Part shown: piece after piece, positions 31,353-43,258 of the stretch
How the letters are laid out: each line of letters starts with the position of its first letter
Position numbering within the stretch: the first letter of the stretch is position 1
NCBI GenBank assembly: GCA_015680685.1
Contig: MNCI01014563.1
Coordinates: 79,795-143,794 of the forward strand
Length of the DNA: 64,000 bases
Origin: Gnetum montanum
Taxonomy: Eukaryota > Streptophyta > Gnetopsida > Gnetales > Gnetaceae
Direction: 5' to 3'
Notes under the pieces: generated by a model
The model's input: only the letters and a program-made list of their open reading frames with translations
Databases searched by the model: none
What the model was told of the DNA's origin: nothing
Translations under genes and position numbers: made by a program

Positions 31353-32195
31353 CAGTTGTGGAAGTATGATAAAACCCATTTTTTGGTGTAATGCAATATC
31401 GTATTTATGATATTGTAGTTATGATATCATAGGTCATCCTACGTCATCGTTGATGTGATGTCTCAAGAGCTGTGCAACCCTATAAATACGATACGTGGAC
31501 ATACACAAAACAACTTTTAATTCCAACCTATAGCTAGATTCTTGTAGTTTTTTTTCATAGTTTTTGTGATAGAGTGAATGCCCGTAGTGTGGTTTCAAGT
31601 AATTGACCAACATCTTTATTTGAGTAAATTGTACTTGGACACAGTTTATGTGTGACAATAAAGATCAAATTTATTTCTCATCATTACAACATTCCTTAGT
31701 TTTCTTTATGTTTTACTTAGAATAATTGTCTTGCTTTATTTAGTTAATACTTTACATTTTCAAGCACTTTCCTTTACATGTTATTAGTAAGCAGAATGGA
31801 TACGACTAGTTTTGAGCATAAAGTGTAGTTATTTGGTAACCTAGTAATGGAATTACTTGATTCGCTCGAGTAATCCCACTTGGTAATCCCAATAATAACT
31901 AAATGAGTCCAAGACATGATTGGTAAACTAGGAATGGATACCTATCGCTATTAGGATAGAATAGATTTATATTTCCATTATTAGTTAAAATAATTATGTT
32001 TATGACTTGGAGTATTAAGAGCCCTACAACATCAACATATCATGTACCTCATTAAGAGTTAAACTATACACTTAAACTCCACTAACTCAAAGTGGGAAGA
32101 CAACGATCACAAACTTAACATCAACTCCTAGCATAATTACATTGTCCATCTACAGATTACGATCTGGTTGCATGAATGCACTCATGACTTGCATG
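31353..32195 (+). repeat. Polypurine tract and 3' LTR of element F
   Basis: AGTTGTGGAAGTA (31,354-31,366) is followed by the LTR start TGATAAAACCC (31,367). TATA CTATAAATA lies at 31,480-31,488, and the U3 before it is rich in GATATC/ATATCG cores. The downstream part follows the E LTR (for example GTGGGAAGACAAC at 32,091 against the same kind of block at 59,760). The right end is ragged near 32,195, and no TCATCA terminus is seen. Confidence 0.65.
31480..31488 (+). promoter_or_regulatory. LTR promoter TATA box, element F
   Basis: CTATAAATA preceded by 110 bp of U3 with repeated ATATCG/GATATCAT cores. Same place and sequence as in the E LTR (59,164-59,172). Confidence 0.6.
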
Positions 32196-32214
32196 GTAGA
32201 CTATTGAAATTGCT

Positions 32215-32515
32215 CAACCATGGCTTTAGCCTGTTAGACTTGTATATTTATAGTCTTAGCTTTAGCTTGAAGAAGTATTATGAGTCTTGGCTTTAGCTTG
32301 TCAAACTTGTATATCAAGAGTCTTGGCACAAGCCTCAAAGACTTGGATAAGAATGTCAAAAATCAAGCCTAGAAGCCTTGTAAATCAAAGGTTTTAGCAA
32401 CAACTTGAAAAACTTGTATTTATGTTAAAAGTCTTAGTACAAGGCTTGAAAGACTTTTAATGTATGTTAAGAGTCTTAGCATAAGCCTAGAGAACTTGCA
32501 TATGTATGTTTAGGG
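32215..32515. repeat. Degenerate tandem repeat with AGTCTTAGC / AACTTGTAT units
   Basis: About six diverged units of 40-60 bp alternate GTCTTRGCWTWAGCYT-like and AACTTGTATWT-like blocks (for example 32,220, 32,256, 32,285, 32,320, 32,420, 32,468). It lies between the F LTR and the copia remnant. It does not match any other part of the window. Confidence 0.6.
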
Positions 32516-32559
32516 TACAATTGAAAAACATTATTGTACTGCTATATGTAACATACATG

Positions 32560-33500
32560 TTAATAAAAAACATGAAATTAGTGGCATATATGAAATTAAG
32601 AAGTTAAATCTTTTCTCAATTTGAAATTAGATGAAAGATCTTGGTGTTGTTAAAATAATTTTTGGCATGAAAATTAAAAAAATAAGGGTAATTAAAAAAT
32701 TTGAGTTGGACAATCTACGTATGTTCAAAACATCTTTAAAAGATATAATATGTAAGATTGTAAGCCTATGACAACACCTTGTGAAACTAGGACAAAACTC
32801 TCAGTTGAACAATGCCCAAAGATACCTAAAAAAAATAGCTCATGATAAAAATTCTATATGGTAGTGTTGTTCATAGTTTAATATATTTGATGTTTAGTAC
32901 TAGATCTAATATTACATACATTGTTAGAAAACTCATTAGGTATATGTCTAATCTAAGGAAACAACACTAGATTGTTATAAAATGAGTTTTTTGGTATCTT
33001 TGTGGTGTCATGAACTTTGGTATTTGTTATCAAGCTAATTTTTCCATTCTACATGACTACGTAGATGCTAACTAGGGTGGGAATTTAGATAGTAGAAAAT
33101 CTATTAGTGGATATGTGTTCAATATCTTTGGTGCTGCTATCTCAAGGAAAATCCAATTGCAGTCTTATGTAGCTTAATCTACTATGAATCATAATATGCT
33201 GCTACAAACCTAGCTAGTTGGGAAGCAATATGGCTTGAGAGATTAATGGTTGAACTTGATATTCATAAAAATATTTTGAAAATTGGTTGTGATAACCAAA
33301 GTGCAATTTACATAGCCAAGATTCCCACTTTCCATGGTATGACAAAGCATATAGAAATATAGTATCACTATATTCGAAAGTAAATAGATGAACAAAGGAT
33401 TCTTTTAGGAAGTAATTAAGATAGAAAAGAATCCTATTGATACAATGACAAAATCATTATTTGCTACAAAATTTTTATGGTGTTAAACAACTATTGAAGT
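32560..33500 (+). pseudogene. Ty1/copia RT end and RNase H remnant
   Basis: MKDLGVVKIIFGMKIKK at ~32,630-32,680 matches the copia RT motif 'MKDLGexkyiLGmki'. Further on are the RNase H blocks, in several frames: SISGYVF-like near 33,105, WEAIWLERLMVEL at ~33,220-33,260, IGCDNQSAIYIAKIPTFHG at ~33,282-33,340, and TKHIEI near 33,343. This is the 3' end of a Pseudoviridae-type element. Stops and shifts are frequent. The upstream two thirds are absent. Confidence 0.8.
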
Positions 33501-33559
33501 CATGGAAGGTGATACCATTTAAGGTTTGGATGAGGCTTCATGATAGCTTTATCTTCAAG

Positions 33560-34060
33560 AGGGAGAACTATAAGTAAAGTGAAGGCAAACTACCATTCAC
33601 ATCAACTCAAATATAGTTATCTTTAATCAGAAGCAATCTTTTTATAATTCTATTGTTACAATAGTTATATTGTGATATACTGCAATGTTGTATATTTAAT
33701 TACAGATATCCACAGTATAATCAATGTAAACTAGTATTTATCTCTAGTCATTTTGTTGTTAATGTCAAGTTTACATCAAGTCAATACTACCTATAGATGT
33801 CCACCCCACATGATAAATGTGATTACAAAGAAGCCTTAAAGGTTGTGAGTGTGGTGTGTTATACTTTCATCTTATGCTATCTCCTTTTCCATTCTCTCCT
33901 CTCCATTTTGCTTATGTAATTCTCTCTAAGATATAGAAGTCTATTTCTTATTGGGGTTTTTCTAGTTTTTACCCAAGATATATTCTTGTGTTTTTTAAAT
34001 TTTTATGTTAATCTAGTTTTACCACTATCACGAATAATCTCAAACATCGCACTTTCTTAT
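33560..34060 (+). repeat. Probable 3' LTR of the copia remnant
   Basis: TTCAAGAGGGAGAAC (33,555) is the polypurine-like tract that ends copia elements. The following 500 bp have the LTR-style pyrimidine-rich tail (TCTCCTTTTCCATTCTCTCC, TTATTGGGGTTTTTC) and fade out near ATCTCAAACATCGCAC. There is no second LTR in the window. Confidence 0.5.
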
Positions 34061-35530
34061 GTTAATCATTACTAAAGAAGATAATACATTGATATTGTAA
34101 TGTGATTATAAACTATTGAACAAGCATGAAAGAAAGAATAATTATCCAATGCTATTAACTTTCAAACTATTTCATTAGTTGGAAAGGGCTTGATATTTCT
34201 CATCAATATCCTAGCCATGTCCCAACCAAATAGAGATGTTTGACAACATCACTTAAACATACACCACTCAAAAATAGTTGTAGATCATGAGGTTCATAGA
34301 ATCCTCATGTATCTATATTGAAATTTGTCAATCATTAATTAGTAATTCATATTAGAAAATTCAATTTTAAAGAAGCAAAATTACACTTTTTCACATGAAA
34401 TTGAGACTAAGGATGTCATCAAAATAACCATATATATATTTGTCTAAGAATAAATAATGAATTTCATTCATGATAAGATATAAAATGGTTGCACCTTTGT
34501 AAACTGATTGAGGCAAAATTGTTGCTTCTTAGGATCCATTCTAATAGATGATGTTTTCTCTACATCCTATTGTCCCAAGCTAGAAATTTGTAAAAAATTA
34601 ATTATTTAATTTAATGCATATGATTAATTCCTTAATGTTGTCAAATGCATTTCAATAGATTAGTTTATTTTTATTAATGATATTATTGTTGTTATTGTTG
34701 TTGTTATTTTCCTATATAAATAAATGCAATTTGCTTGATAGGGTATTTGTTAAACTTTTCTATCCTTTGTTTCACTACTATTTAAGCTCAGTCATAACTT
34801 TTTTGAATATTTTATGATTAAATGTTGAAATCCAATTATTCTAAGAAGTTTTTCTTTTGTTAGTTATTATCCCTTTACAAGTATTTGATTATGCACATTT
34901 TATTCTTTATGCACATTTAATTATGTATATTCAAATCTTTATTATGCATTTTCAATCATGCATTTTTATATTTTATTATGCATGTGATTGTATAATACTT
35001 TTTTTATGAAGCAACTTTTAACCCTCACCCTACCCAAATCATATCCCTTGTTACTTTTGTCATTAAACTAGGATTTAGAGTTCATTTTTAATTATAATTA
35101 AATGTTGCTAAATTTACATTGTTAAGGAAGTGCCTTAGGATGATGTCTTACCCAAAATTTGACCTTACCAATGTGTTCGAGACATTCAAAAACATTAGTT
35201 TTGACCCTTGGTTCATTAAAATCAGAGTTACATTTTTCAAGATATCATATTTTCTAGTTTGCTAAAATACCAAAAAAGTTTTGGCATTTGAACTAAGAGA
35301 CTATGATTAGTAAAGCTTAGGAGAGATTTCAACATACAATTTGGTAGAACACTTGATAAGGATCTCATAGGTTCAAACAAAATTTGATTTAAAGTCCTAA
35401 TGTACGTGTTATGAGATGTTGAACATCAAGGGTATTAGTGGAGAGAGACAATGAGAAACAAACTTAAGAAAATGTAAAGTTTAAAAATTACTTTTAAAAA
35501 AAGGTTAAAAATCAAATTTTGAAATAGGTT
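34060..35530. other. AT-rich stretch, no gene seen
   Basis: No ORF, RNA gene or known element family is recognisable. It contains a short TTG/TTA microsatellite (34,680-34,712) and a cluster of ATTATGCAYATTT-like units (34,880-34,990). It is probably old transposon DNA. Confidence 0.5.
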
Positions 35531-35940
35531 AAACGTCATTATATTATATTTACATTATCCACTACCTCTGCATCGTGCTTTCTTCTATGGCTGCCTCTGC
35601 CTCTTTGCCACTTGTTTTTCCATCACCTATTTTATTTTGTTGTCGTTTTGCAAAATCACGTTCCATCATGTTCCTTCTAAAAGATGTTTTTTGTTCTTTC
35701 TTCTTCATTTTCAAGCCAATTTGAGCCTATTTTCTTCTGTTCTTACCTTTATAAATAGGTTGAGGCCTTAGATACATCTCATTGCAGTTTGTAGAAGGGT
35801 TTTGGGTGTGACAAGTTAAGCAAAGAAAACACAAATTGAGAGCATTAGGTAGAAAAAGAAGATGATAAGAGAGTTCTAGGAGCTCTGCAAGCATAAGTGA
35901 AAGAGATTATTTTATGTTTCTTTTTATGAAGCTACCCTAT
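35530..35940 (+). repeat. LTR-like promoter region of an unidentified repeat
   Basis: The stretch has pyrimidine-rich DNA, then CTTTATAAATAGGTTGAGGC at 35,749-35,768, then an untranslated-leader-like tail rich in GA. It resembles the TATA-to-R part of a plant LTR or promoter but matches no other LTR here. The solo LTR interrupts it at 35,941. No ORF follows. Confidence 0.35.
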
Positions 35941-36948
35941 TGATGAGTGGTAGGTACCTCTACATCCAACCATATGAAACACAAGCATTCACACACAATC
36001 CAATCAAATTATGTGGATAGGACTAGTTGTGGCATCTAGATTGTTAAGCATTAATCGTAGGATGTTGTCTTCCACTTGGACTAGCGGTAGCTTTGTCACA
36101 TATGGTTTAGTCTAAAGTGATGCATATGATAATTGATGTTGTTTGGCCTTTAATACTCCTAATTGTGGACATGATGAAAGTTAAGAATAGAAATCTAAAT
36201 CTAAGTAATGACATTAATGTAAATCTACTCTAGCCTAGAGTGATGAGCATCCGATCTTGGCTTACCATACACATCTTAGGCTCATGTAATCGTTATTGGA
36301 TTACCAAGCATTATGCTACTGGGTGAACCAAGCAATAACACTATTAGGATTACTAGACAATTACACTTAAACACTTAAAACCAGTCGTACTCATTCCACT
36401 TTACTAATGAACAAGTAAAGTACTTGGAAATGTAAATTATTAAACTAAGAAAATAGTAAAAACTATGCTAAGTAAAACAATAAAACTAAGTGGATGCTAC
36501 AATGATGAAAAGTAATTTCGATCTTTATTTTTGGACATCAACTATGTCCAAGTACACTTCACTCAAATAAAGATTTCGTACAACTACTCAACACCACACT
36601 ACGAGCATTCACTCTATCACTAAAACTACAAAATGAAACTCCAAGAATCTACCTAAGGATGGAATGAAACTTATTCGGATCTGTGCACCCAAGTGTTGTA
36701 TTTATAGGCTACACACATCTAGTGATATCGTATCTATGATGACATAGCCTGTGATACAATATCGAATCTACAACATCATAGATATGATATTATGACAACA
36801 ATATCATTGGTGGACAAAAATTCGCTTTATTAAGTAGATGTGTTGTAGCATCTACAACGTAGTAGCTAAGAGAGACACACCAAGAGGAATGCTACAATGG
36901 AGATGTGATGTAGCATCTACAATGTCTCAATCAACTAATGATTCATCA
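35941..36948 (-). repeat. Solo LTR of the Athila-like family (1,008 bp)
   Basis: The plus-strand view starts TGATGAGTGGTAGGTACC and ends GATTCATCA. The left flank CCTAT (35,936-35,940) and right flank TCTAT (36,949-36,953) form a 5-bp target duplication with one transition. There is no PBS to the left and no polypurine tract to the right, so the element's interior was removed by LTR-LTR recombination. TATA (CCTATAAATACAACAC) lies near 36,695-36,710 on the minus strand. Confidence 0.8.
36836..36924. repeat. Duplicated hairpin motif in the U3 of the solo LTR
   Basis: Two 24-bp units (36,836-36,859 and 36,901-36,924, period 65) differ at two positions. The first contains the perfect hairpin GTTGTAG-CAT-CTACAAC. 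It lies upstream of the TATA on the minus strand, where the other LTRs carry GATATC or GTCGAC repeats. Confidence 0.7.
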
Positions 36949-38797
36949 TCTATATTATTGTACATTTTCTATTCCTCCTCTTTGCTTTTTGATCTTCTAC
37001 TATTCTTTACGATTTTGATTATTATGCTAAGATTTGGCCAAAATTTCATCATTTTGAACTTATTTTTATGAAAAATAATATTTTAATCTTGTCCATTCTT
37101 GTTTCTATCTTTTAGTAAATTTTTGGAATTGTGGAAACTTTGTCCAACTTGCTTCTTGGATATTATATAAATATTTTTGAACAGCTTTTGATATGAACAT
37201 AGTTTTTGGTTCAACACATGACACAAACATGATTTTCTAAAAATTTTATGGAATTTTGGCAATCATGTATTTTTGGCAAGAATTTTTGGCAATCATGTAT
37301 TTTTGGCAAGAATTTTGGCAATCATGTATTTTTGGCAATCATGTAATTTTGGCAATCATGTATTTTTGGCAAGAATTTTGTGGAATTTGAGTTTTTTGGA
37401 TTTTGACTATTTTGGAAATCTTTTGAATTTGGGAATAAAATAATAATATTTGTGGGACTGATTTTGCTCAATTAGTACTAAAAGTCATGAATCTTTTAAA
37501 TGCCGTTGTCTACATATAATAATGGAATGTTCTTTAGTGGGATCCACCCCATAGGAATAAGTGTTATTCAATAGATTTTCTACCCTAGATTTTGATTCGT
37601 AAATTCATGTGAGGCTATGAATTTAATCGAGACAATGCCATTGAGTAGTTGCTTTTAGTGGTGTGCATTGAGGCATAATCAAGACCTATCCTTCTAATGA
37701 TACATGTGCCTCGATCGTTGAAGATGTTAGTAGTGAGGCTATTGCCAATACTCAACCTTGAGTGACTTATTTAGGGTCACAAGGATAATCTGATGATAGT
37801 AGTGAGGTTATTTCAATAGCTATCAGTGAGTCCCTTTAGCAAGGAATGTAACCAAGACCTAGCCTTCGGAGATGCCTAGTTAAAATATACATTCTTTGGA
37901 TTTTTGCTAGACAAATTTATGATATTTTTGGATATTAAAATAATTTAAAGGATAATATGACAATATTAGTGTGGTTATTCTAAGACCTTATGATTCCTAT
38001 TGCCAATGAGGATAACTAAGACCTAGCTTTTGGAGACACATGGATAAAATATACATTTTTTTAGATTTTTGGATTTTTGGATTTCCTTTGGATTTTTGGA
38101 ATATTTGTGGCATTTTTGAACTTTAAAACATTTTGGAAAATTTGTGGCATTTTTGGACTTTGAAACAATTTTTAATATTTTATTGAAAACCTTTGTCTAG
38201 CTCATATTCTAAAACCTTTGGCCTAGAACTTTTATACTTCATGAGAGGGAAATATGATAACCTTTTTCATTTAATGGGTTTTGACTCCTCATCCATTTTG
38301 ATGTAGAGAGCTTAAAGTAGGGAATCTTCAGAAAAGAGACATGGGACAAAAGGTGGATCAATTTTGTACAACATGAACTTTCTAATCTTGCAAAATATTT
38401 CTTTTATATTTTATATTTTTGTAAAATAAAAACCTCATACACTTTTCGAATATTTGAACCATGTACCTATTTTTGTAAATAAATAATAAAGTATGATAGA
38501 TATGGAATTGTCGTCTATGACTATGAGATTGCAAGAAACATTTTTTATTTTGGCACATGTTATATGTTCAAAAAAATTTAATATTTTTATTATATATTAA
38601 TATTTTATTATTTAATTTAGTAAACTTAAAACACATGTAACTTTATGTTTGATGTTCAAATGAGATCAAATAAGTGTCATTAGAATTGTTATTTTACGTA
38701 TTATTTTATGATACAACTAGTGAAATTTTTAAACAACCTTTTTGTAGCAACACAAATCTCTATTTTTCATTAAATAAATTTTATTTACTTATATATG
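36949..38797. other. Unassigned AT-rich repeat DNA between the solo LTR and element C
   Basis: No gene is recognisable. Apart from the minisatellite, two diverged copies of a ~110-bp block (AACCAAGACCTAGCCTTCGG at ~37,850 and AACTAAGACCTAGCTTTTGG at ~38,026, each followed by AAAATATACATT) suggest an old internal duplication. Two TGGATTTTTGGA-rich runs lie at 38,060-38,160. Confidence 0.45.
37255..37385 (+). repeat. Minisatellite of TTTTGGCAATCATGTA units
   Basis: Five copies of GGCAATCATGTA alternate with TTTTTGGCAAGAA, giving 17-30 bp steps. It lies in AT-rich unassigned repeat DNA. Confidence 0.85.
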
Positions 38798-39669
38798 TGA
38801 TGAGTGACGCGGTATCCCTACACCCAACTATACAAATCACGAAGTGTTTCACAAGTGACTTGGTTAAATTCCGTGGACTTTTGTTTCAGTGCACTAGCCC
38901 TTTAGGAAGTGAATCTAGCCTTAAGGTCAATTGTTGTCTTCCCAATTACACTTGTGACGTTCATCAGTATGGTTAAGTGTAATTGAGGCATTTGATTTTT
39001 ATCATTTTTTATGTTTTATAGTTGGGTGCTTGAAATGTAGATAAAAATGAATTTGATTAACTAATCTAAATTAACTAATTAACTAATCTTAACATAAGTA
39101 TCCATTTCCACTTTTTGTACATGTCCTAAACCCATGTATCCATTGCTAGGCTACCAAGTGCTACGCTACTGGGTGTACCAAGCAATAACACTGCTAGGAT
39201 TACCAAGTGAATATGTGTTATACTCAAAGCAATCGTACTTATGTATTTAATCTATCTAGCTTAATTACTTCATTAACTCAATTGCTAGAAAATATCTGCA
39301 AAATAATTGAAAACATTTAACAAATAGGTGAAAACATTGAATACATAAATGAAATAGCTAATCTATCCAAAGTGCTACAAGGTTTATTAGAAAGCTCATC
39401 TTTATTGCTACACACACTGTTGTGCTCATGTACAACAATGCTCAAATAAAGATTCATACATTCAATAACTCCTGTTGCAGGCACTCAGGGAAAAGAATTC
39501 TAACTTTTGAATGGAAAAAATGCAAGAGCTCTGCTACAACTACAATCTACTTATGCCATAAATGCAACTACAAGCACATATTTATAGTCGACACATGACA
39601 CTACATTGACACATGGTAAGATGCATTAACTAGGCCTTGTCAACATAGCCAACTCAACGCAACTTATCA
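38798..39669 (-). repeat. 3' LTR of element C (872 bp)
   Basis: The plus-strand view starts TGATGAGTGACGCGGTATCC and ends CAACGCAACTTATCA. CTATAAATA is at 39,579-39,587 on the minus strand. U3 holds AGGCCTTGTCAA (39,632-39,643) and TTGACA motifs. Blocks such as TACAAGGTTTATTAGAAAGC match the A LTR. Confidence 0.87.
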
Positions 39670-39678
39670 TACCCCCAC
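39670..39678 (-). other. Polypurine tract of element C
   Basis: The minus strand reads CATTCAATTGTGGGGGTA before the LTR start TGATAAGTTG. The 10-mer ATTGTGGGGG is repeated upstream of ORF3 at 43,045-43,054. Confidence 0.75.
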
Positions 39679-39909
39679 AATTGAATGAAAACTTGCATTC
39701 AAGTTCTATTACAAAATTGGGAAGGTATGGGATTATAAACTAACTTTTCTTCACACAAAACAAATTGATTGACTTGACAAAAAATAGAGTGTACGAATCA
39801 ACACATTACAAAAAATGAAGGTGTTCAGAATACAAAATTAAACACCATGATTTAACTCTTCAAAATTAGACAACACATTCCTTGATGGTGTGAAGCCTGT
39901 TGAAGAAGA

Positions 39910-42756
39910 TCAAACGATCCTAGGCGATGGTGGATCCTGAGGCTCTGAGGAACCTTCACTGGCTTCACGTACTGGCAATGGTTGAGGTGGTTGTAATTGT
40001 CCTGCTACTATTGTGACTTCATGTGGGAGGCAAAAATCATCCAACAATGTTTTCATTTTTTCCTCCTTACTTTGGGGATCATGCATTGTCCATGCAACTT
40101 TCCCAATGTGGGTTAGAATAGGCACATCCCAAGGACATGGGATTGTTAGAAACAACTCCTTTGCATTGATGAATTAGGCAGGAAACTATTTACATTCGAT
40201 GTCAAATGTTCTAACCGTGTTCTTTAGCTCCTAGTATTCATTTATCCATTTGGCTAGGTTCTTGGTGATAGATCGTTGATCTTTGAATCTTCCTTTGAGA
40301 ACTTCAAGTTCAGTGTTTGCAATCTCAAGCTTCTGCTTGGTATCTTTGTGATGCTTGAACTCTACCTCGTATAACATATACAAGCTTGCCACTTGTTTCT
40401 CCAATTTTGACCATGGCCATCTAACAATCAGCATTGCCATGTTTGCATAACAGAGATTGGCCAACTCCATATACCCTATCATTTCTTTGATTTGCAACTA
40501 CTTTAAGTATATTTCTGCATTATTGTAAGCGTCGATCCCATCAATGATGGGCTACCACATCTCTCTTCCTTGTTGGAGTTGCTAGAGGACTTCATTTAGT
40601 TTCACCTTTGTCATCTAGATTTGTTTTTCATTCACTTCCTTTTTCAAATTGACTTGGTTCCTATAGTGATTTTTCACTTCCTCAAATTTGAGTGCTTCGT
40701 TCTTCCAAGTGGCAATATCAATGGTAGACTTTTGATGCAAGGTGCATACCTCCTCCATTGATAGATTACAATTTTTCGTGGCCAATTTCCTTAGTTTAGT
40801 TTTTACCCTGGCAAGCTACTCCTACTATTGATGAATGAATTCTTGCATTTGATCTTTTTAAGCATCAACATTTCACAGGCAATGATTTTGTGCAATTAAT
40901 GCTTCATTTTCTTGGTGCATCTGATTCAAGTCCTTTTTGAGTGAGTAGGCTTTAGCTTCAAGTACAAACTATTTAAAGATGGTCATCACTACCTCCTCCT
41001 CAGCCTTCTGAAATCATTCTTGAAGCTATTTGATAGCTTCATCTCTTGTCACTGCTAGGCTGAGGATTACTTATTCTACAAGTTGGGCATGAAGTTTGGC
41101 AACCTTTACGACCAAGTGTTTATTTTGCTCTTAGGCTATTTCTAGTTGCCCCTCCAAAATAATACATCTACCCCTTGCATTCAGGAGCTTTGACTGGGTT
41201 GTGATGATGTTCTCCAAAAGATCAAAAATTTCTAAAATTGATTACTCAGTTCTGACTAGTTGTTCTAGTAACTATTTATGCTAGGCTGCATTCAATTTTT
41301 TACTGACCATGCCTATGGACGTTTGCACATATTGAAGTGTAGATATGTCTGGTACAGACACTGTGGGTGTGTTTAATGCTTCTACTACATGATTAGCAAC
41401 CACTTCTACCATTGTCTCCTACCCTTAGTGTTGCATCACCAAGACAGTTGCCTCTTCTCCTTCCTCCAACCACATCAAGAAAGTGGCAACACTCCCAAAG
41501 ATTTCTAGGAATAGATGATGTGTTGCTAGTGACACCATTACCTCTCAAGTGTTGGGATCCAACCTTGAAGGTAGCTGTGTTCATTGGGCAAGGAAGATTG
41601 GACCACCTCTCTCCATCTGGCTCACCTCATTAAGGTGACTCATCGCTAGTTGGTACAAAGATGGATCTGTCCCACTCGTTCCTACTTGTTACTCTTATTC
41701 ACTCAATAGCTATTCTTGGATGTAACACAGATGCTCAAGGACTACGTAGACCTCCAATGTTGTTTCTTGAATGGCTGGTGGTGGCAACAACTCCTCTTCT
41801 TAAGTTGTCACTGGCATTTTATCCTTCATGATTTTTTTCCATGAGGCCAAGGGAGCATGTCTGAGAGTTTCATTACAGTAGCAAATAATGCCTACCCTTT
41901 TGCAAAGTTTTTTGATGAGACACAAAAAGGGCAAGGTCTTCCTTCCACATTTATTTTCTTTGAAACATTTCTCAAACTCCAAGTATAGTTGTTGTGGAAG
42001 GTTAATGGGGAACTTCCTACTTAAAGCGGTGCATGCTCGAGTAAAGAAAGTAGTCACCTTGCTTGGCCTCACCGTTGAATTGAGGTGATAGGCTATAATC
42101 TTGAAATAAATCTACTCCGCCAATGTGAGTGCACCATACTCCTTACGGTTAACCCCGTAGCATCGCTGGGTCCACTCCCTCTTGGCATCAAGATCACCTT
42201 TTGTAGATAATTTAGCTAGCTATGTTCCTGTGTTAGGTAACCCAAGTGCCTGTGCAATAACTTCTATCGAATAGGACACTTGAGTATCCTTGATCTTGAT
42301 AATGGACCCCGACTTTCGGCTAATCCAGAAGAGATAAGTCTCTCCCATGTACCATTCCCCACTAGACATGATGACTGGCCACATGGGAGAGGTCTTCAGT
42401 TGTGTCTAAACATCCTCTAGAGCTTTCTCCAAAAATGGCCTGAAGTTGATCTCTTGAAGAACCAATCTTTGAATTTCTCAAGACAAAATGATGTCTAGGC
42501 AAGCTTGAGTCAAAGTAACCTCAAGCCTTGGCACGGGTCCAAGCACTTCTCCTCTTTGTGATTATTCGGTTGGCACTTCTTCCTCTAGAATCTATTGGAA
42601 AAATTCCACTTTAGGCTCCTCTCAAAGAAGTCCCATTGCATGGGCTGCCTCTAGTAGTTCTTGGCCTTACTTTTTCTAGTCCTTTCCAGCTCTAGGTCAT
42701 TTCTTCCATGGTTGTGAGGGTTTTCCTTTCTACAAATGTTTTTGTTTGGGTGCCAT
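39910..42756 (-). pseudogene. ORF3 of element C: coiled-coil protein in the env position
   Basis: An ATG at 42,754-42,756 opens MAPKQKHL, and the frame runs about 949 codons to PSPRIV at 39,910; only seven base pairs of length separate it from the ORF3 of B. The globular domain holds ALGLPNTGT, QRCYGVNRKEYG, TVRPSKVTTF, KFPINLPQQLYLEFEKCF and LPFLCLIKKLCKRVGI (41,800-42,260). The coiled coil follows (40,231-40,497: KLEIANTELEVLKGRF), then PCPWDVPILTHIGKVAWT and a Pro-rich tail. About 20 in-frame stops, many at Gln codons, break it. No membrane span is seen. Confidence 0.75.
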
Positions 42757-43044
42757 CTGTAATCACAATAAGACCATGGATTAGTAATCATTATGTAACC
42801 TTAAAAAAATTGGGATACCTTATCTCTTAAGGATGGTTATGCTTTGGCTAAGCTATGATTATGGTTGATTTAATTAATCCAATTATCATTTATTTTATGT
42901 GTTATTATGAATAATTCATCCTGAAGGTTGTTGGAGGGGTTAACCCTTGAAAAAGTTAATGTTTATATGTGATTAAAGTTAGTAACCCTTGAGAGAGTTA
43001 AAAAAAATTTCAAAAATGTTCATTGGAAACCTTAAGGTTTGTGG

Positions 43045-43058
43045 CCCCCACAATAAAG
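43045..43058 (-). other. Internal polypurine-like G-run upstream of ORF3 (element C)
   Basis: The minus strand reads CTTTATTGTGGGGG. Its last ten bases equal part of the element's own polypurine tract (ATTGTGGGGG, 39,671-39,680). It lies 164 bp downstream of the internal TATA, against 165 in B and 185 in F. Confidence 0.45.
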
Positions 43059-43210
43059 ATCTTAACTTTAGTAAGTGTATTATTGAAAAACAGAGTGATT
43101 TGGATAAACAATTGGGAAGTTATGAGCTTTGGAAGATTTTGGGCTCTAAAAAATTTCAAAAATTCCCCTTATGTTATGAGCAAATGACAAAAATTCGTAA
43201 CAGCTCAACA

Positions 43211-43258
43211 TTATATATAGGATCTAAGCACTACGTCAACAAGGCCTCGTCAATGCAG
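43211..43258 (-). promoter_or_regulatory. Internal LTR-like promoter upstream of ORF3 (element C)
   Basis: The minus strand has CATTGACGAGGCCTTGTTGA, then CTATATATAA (43,211-43,220). AGGCCTCGTCAA (plus strand, 43,242-43,253) matches the LTR block AGGCCTTGTCAA (39,632-39,643) at 11 of 12 bases, and the TTGACG cores are shared as well. The orientation and the ~450-bp distance to the ORF3 ATG fit an ORF3 promoter. No transcript evidence is available. Confidence 0.5.

Larger units (their letters stand above)
27049..32195 (+). mobile_element. Element F, second segment (3' noncoding, ORF3, 3' LTR)
   Basis: This continues the F sequence interrupted by B. It resumes with AGTGGTTTTGGCTTAG, then the 'acaaggattcattatgcc' and 'cacttcacctcac' landmarks that follow in A (read on minus at ~1,950-2,070), then the internal promoter cassette, ORF3, polypurine tract and 3' LTR. 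This orientation and order prove that both pieces are one plus-strand element. Confidence 0.7.

Noticed and set aside
32560-33500. Mitochondrial or host enzyme gene suggested by CDNQSAI wording
   Set aside because: The block is the standard Ty1/copia RNase H signature, and the preceding MKDLGxxK motif confirms copia RT.
37255-37385. CRISPR-like or origin-like repeats
   Set aside because: An AT-rich minisatellite with overlapping variable units. There is no spacer structure and no associated genes.
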